A stretch of DNA of 64,000 nucleotides from Panax quinquefolius (Eukaryota; Streptophyta; Magnoliopsida; Apiales; Araliaceae): the NCBI GenBank assembly GCA_020205615.1, contig CM035164.1, positions 122,632,307 through 122,696,306 on the forward strand. The letters are read 5' to 3'. The notes beneath the pieces are model-generated. The model did no database searches. It was not told the DNA's origin and saw nothing but the letters and a program-made list of their open reading frames with translations. Shown piece by piece: positions 61,801 through 64,000 of the stretch (the stretch's first letter is position 1; each line of letters starts with the position of its first letter). A program made the position numbers and the translations under genes.

Positions 61801-63158
61801 GAAAATTTATTAAATATTATTATATTTTTTTCCAAAACTTCATACGCATGTTTTACCATCTGAACTCAGCCCCTATCACATGTTAAATGAGGAAAAAAAA
61901 ATAAAAAACACGTTTTTGTAAATAAAAATAATTAAAACTTTCAAAAATCAATTATTTCGGAACTTCAGAACTTCAATAATTCATAATAAATAGTCTTTTT
62001 ATCAGAAAATTCAAATCTCGCGAGTTTTTATAGAAAATTCAATTCTCTACAACTTTGCAGAAGAAAGTTTTCCAAATTCCAAACAAAATTGACCGAGAAT
62101 CCACAAACGGGTGATTTTACAGGCTATAATCAAATTTCGGTCAATAATTGTGTCCACCAACACACAAAATATGTGTTAAACATTTATTACCACAAAAATA
62201 CTCTTCCTCCTCATATACTCATATATCCCACATTCATTATAAAAATATCACCGTTAATATATTATTAAAATAATATATTTAAATAAATTATTTTATCAGA
62301 AAAAGACAAAATATTAATTTTCAACAATTGTCACATTAAAAATTTTCTCCATCTATATCCACATAAAATAAATATTTTTCTCATCATAAAAATCAATAAT
62401 TAATTATTCACAAATAATATTACATAATCACAATATTGACAACCAGGCAGTTCCCAGGAAAGAGGGGGCTTTCCAATAAGGATCTCTTCTTACTTGGCAG
62501 CAATTAGGGTGACCAAACCTCTCCTTAGACAGAACTCTCTAGACATTGCCAATAATGTTATCCAATAATATTATTCAAATAATATGAATTATTGCTCTCC
62601 GATAATGGAAAATCTTGTGTAATGACAATTCTTGAAACAACAATGTAATATAAAATATCAACGCAACAATTATTGAATCAATAAAATATAATATTGAGCG
62701 ATAATAATTATCGTAATAATTATTGAGTAGTGCTTTCTTACGTAAGAATTAATAATTCAAAAATCTTTGCGCAATCTCTGGTGTGTTCTATTTGTGCAAC
62801 AACGCGCATTTTTACTTTACCCAACGGGTTCCAACAATGATGTTAATTGAGTAATAATTCTGTTGTTATTTATAAAACTCCTTTTTGTCGTTTTCTTCAT
62901 CCGTGCTTATTCTTACATTATGGGGCCCACAAATGGTCAACTTGCAGTCATACGAATATTCCCCAAGCGGAAAGAATATTCCACACGACTAAAACGAATA
63001 TTCCCTAATAATAATGAGTATTTTATGACCACTTCTTTTATTTTGAAAAAATTATATATATCACCCTTAACTTTAACTTTTATCAATTTAACCATTTCTT
63101 GAATAGTAATTATAAGAAAAATTGAATACTTTTATTTCATAAAATTAGGGGCCTTACA
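58888..63158 (-). mobile_element. Solo LTR E (4.27 kb), element A/B family
   Basis: It starts TGTAACGCCCCCAAAATAGG and ends GGGGCCTTACA, in the same - orientation as A and B. Flanks CGTAG (58883-58887) and CATAG (63159-63163) fit a 5-bp target duplication with one CpG-type transition. No internal region is present, so it is a solo LTR left by LTR-LTR recombination. Its right part (about 61640-63158) follows LTR B; the middle holds extra DNA, including CTTTGG-core repeats at 60045-60400 and the segment shared with element C. The TATA box (- strand) is at about 61767-61777. Confidence 0.82.
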
Positions 63159-63607
63159 CATAGTATCTCACGTTATTTGATTCAATTATTGTCGATATTT
63201 TATATATTGTTAAAATCAATAATTGAGACGACAAAGTTATTAATATTATTATTTGCAATATTAACGATGTCTGAAGTTACATCGAGGAGAGTTTGAGTCA
63301 CCTAATTGCGCCAATAGGAAAAAATCCTTATTGAAAAGCTCCTTTCTTTCGCAGGAGCGACTGGTCGATTAATATTGTGAATTATAATAAAGATGATAAA
63401 TGTTGTTAAAATTATTAAGGTGATTTTTATAAAGTTTGCTTATTTTATGGATTCCTATTTACCTATTTTTCAAAATATTCGGTGAAAAATTTTTATAAAA
63501 GTTAGGGGCCCACATGTGGGGACCACATATAGAACCCACATGTGATGTATGAAATCTGAAAATTGGGTGGGGATTTGATATTCACGTCTGAGGAGTATAA
63601 ACATTAT

Positions 63608-63644
<37 letters not shown>

Positions 63645-63728
63645 ATAGTGAATTTTGGGTGGAGAAAAGTTGTATTATTTTATATATATATTTAATATTG
63701 GATGTTGGGTGGAGGAAAGTTTTATTAT

Positions 63729-63777
<49 letters not shown>

Positions 63778-64000
63778 ATAGTGGATGTTGGTGGAAGAAA
63801 GTTTTATTATTATATATATATATATATTTGATAGTGGATTTTGGTGGAGGAAGTTTTATTATTTTATATATATATATTATATATTATATTTAAAAGTTTT
63901 ATGGACCGTTCGATTAAAAGTGAATCAATCTGGATTGTTCGGGGAATTAGTTACTTATCTGAATCCATTCTTCTATAAATAGAAGCTCATTCCTTCATTA
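63159..64000 (+). repeat. LTR D, right part, running off the window
   Basis: It continues the C-family LTR after E and reaches TATAAATAG at 63974-63982 and AGAAGCTCATTCCTTCATTA, matching element C just after its TATA box. Three TA-run blocks (about 63608-63641, 63731-63775, 63814-63828) with flanking GATAGTGGATTTTGGTGGAGG-like text form a local tandem expansion not present in the C LTRs. Confidence 0.8.

Overview
This window is nuclear DNA of a flowering plant, most likely a eudicot. It has AT-rich intergenic DNA, genes with many short exons and GT-AG introns, plant-type gene families, and long nested Ty3/gypsy LTR retrotransposons. The species cannot be named from the sequence. About a third is genic and more than half of the rest is transposon.

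Layout. (1) 1-10.4 kb, + strand: the 3' two-thirds or more of TRS120, the TRAPPII vesicle-tethering subunit. Eighteen exons give 907 residues with no frameshift, and one intron is of the rare GC-AG type. (2) 11.4-12.3 kb, - strand, convergent with TRS120: a plasma-membrane Qa-SNARE of the SYP121/SYP12 group, one exon, split by an apparent 2-base loss just before the SNARE motif. (3) 12.4-18.5 kb: AT-rich intergenic DNA with a tRNA-Thr-like gene, a probable Stowaway MITE and an unassigned 28-codon ORF. (4) 18.55-36.76 kb: a nested block of - strand chromovirus (Tekay/Del-like) elements. Element A is complete at its left end. Its right LTR is cut after about 180 bp and abuts an inverted LTR piece, into which the younger element B has inserted. 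(5) 36.8-44.6 kb, + strand: an intact NF-YA transcription factor gene (328 residues) with a leader intron, short upstream ORFs and a miR169 target site in the 3' UTR. (6) 45.6-48.8 kb, - strand: a decayed TatD-type nuclease gene with frameshifts, an in-frame stop and missing exons. (7) 48.86-64.0 kb: a second retrotransposon block. Element C is + strand with 2.4-kb LTRs, gag only, and pol replaced by LTR-like DNA and a 55-bp minisatellite. Next is LTR D, split by the 4.27-kb solo LTR E. The window ends inside LTR D at its TATA box.

The functional genes do not form a pathway cluster. TRS120 and the syntaxin both act in secretion and cell-plate traffic, but their adjacency may be chance. The more unusual material is in the retrotransposons: GAATATTC (heat-shock-element-like) arrays and a 14-bp ACGT palindrome conserved in four LTR copies, tandem arrays in different LTRs built on one CTTTGG...TAGTGCA core, repeated hairpins in a transcribed LTR leader, and a recently inserted element that lacks its own reverse transcriptase. 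Paired LTRs differ mostly by small indels rather than transitions, so some frameshifts may be consensus errors. I found no clearly new multi-gene system.
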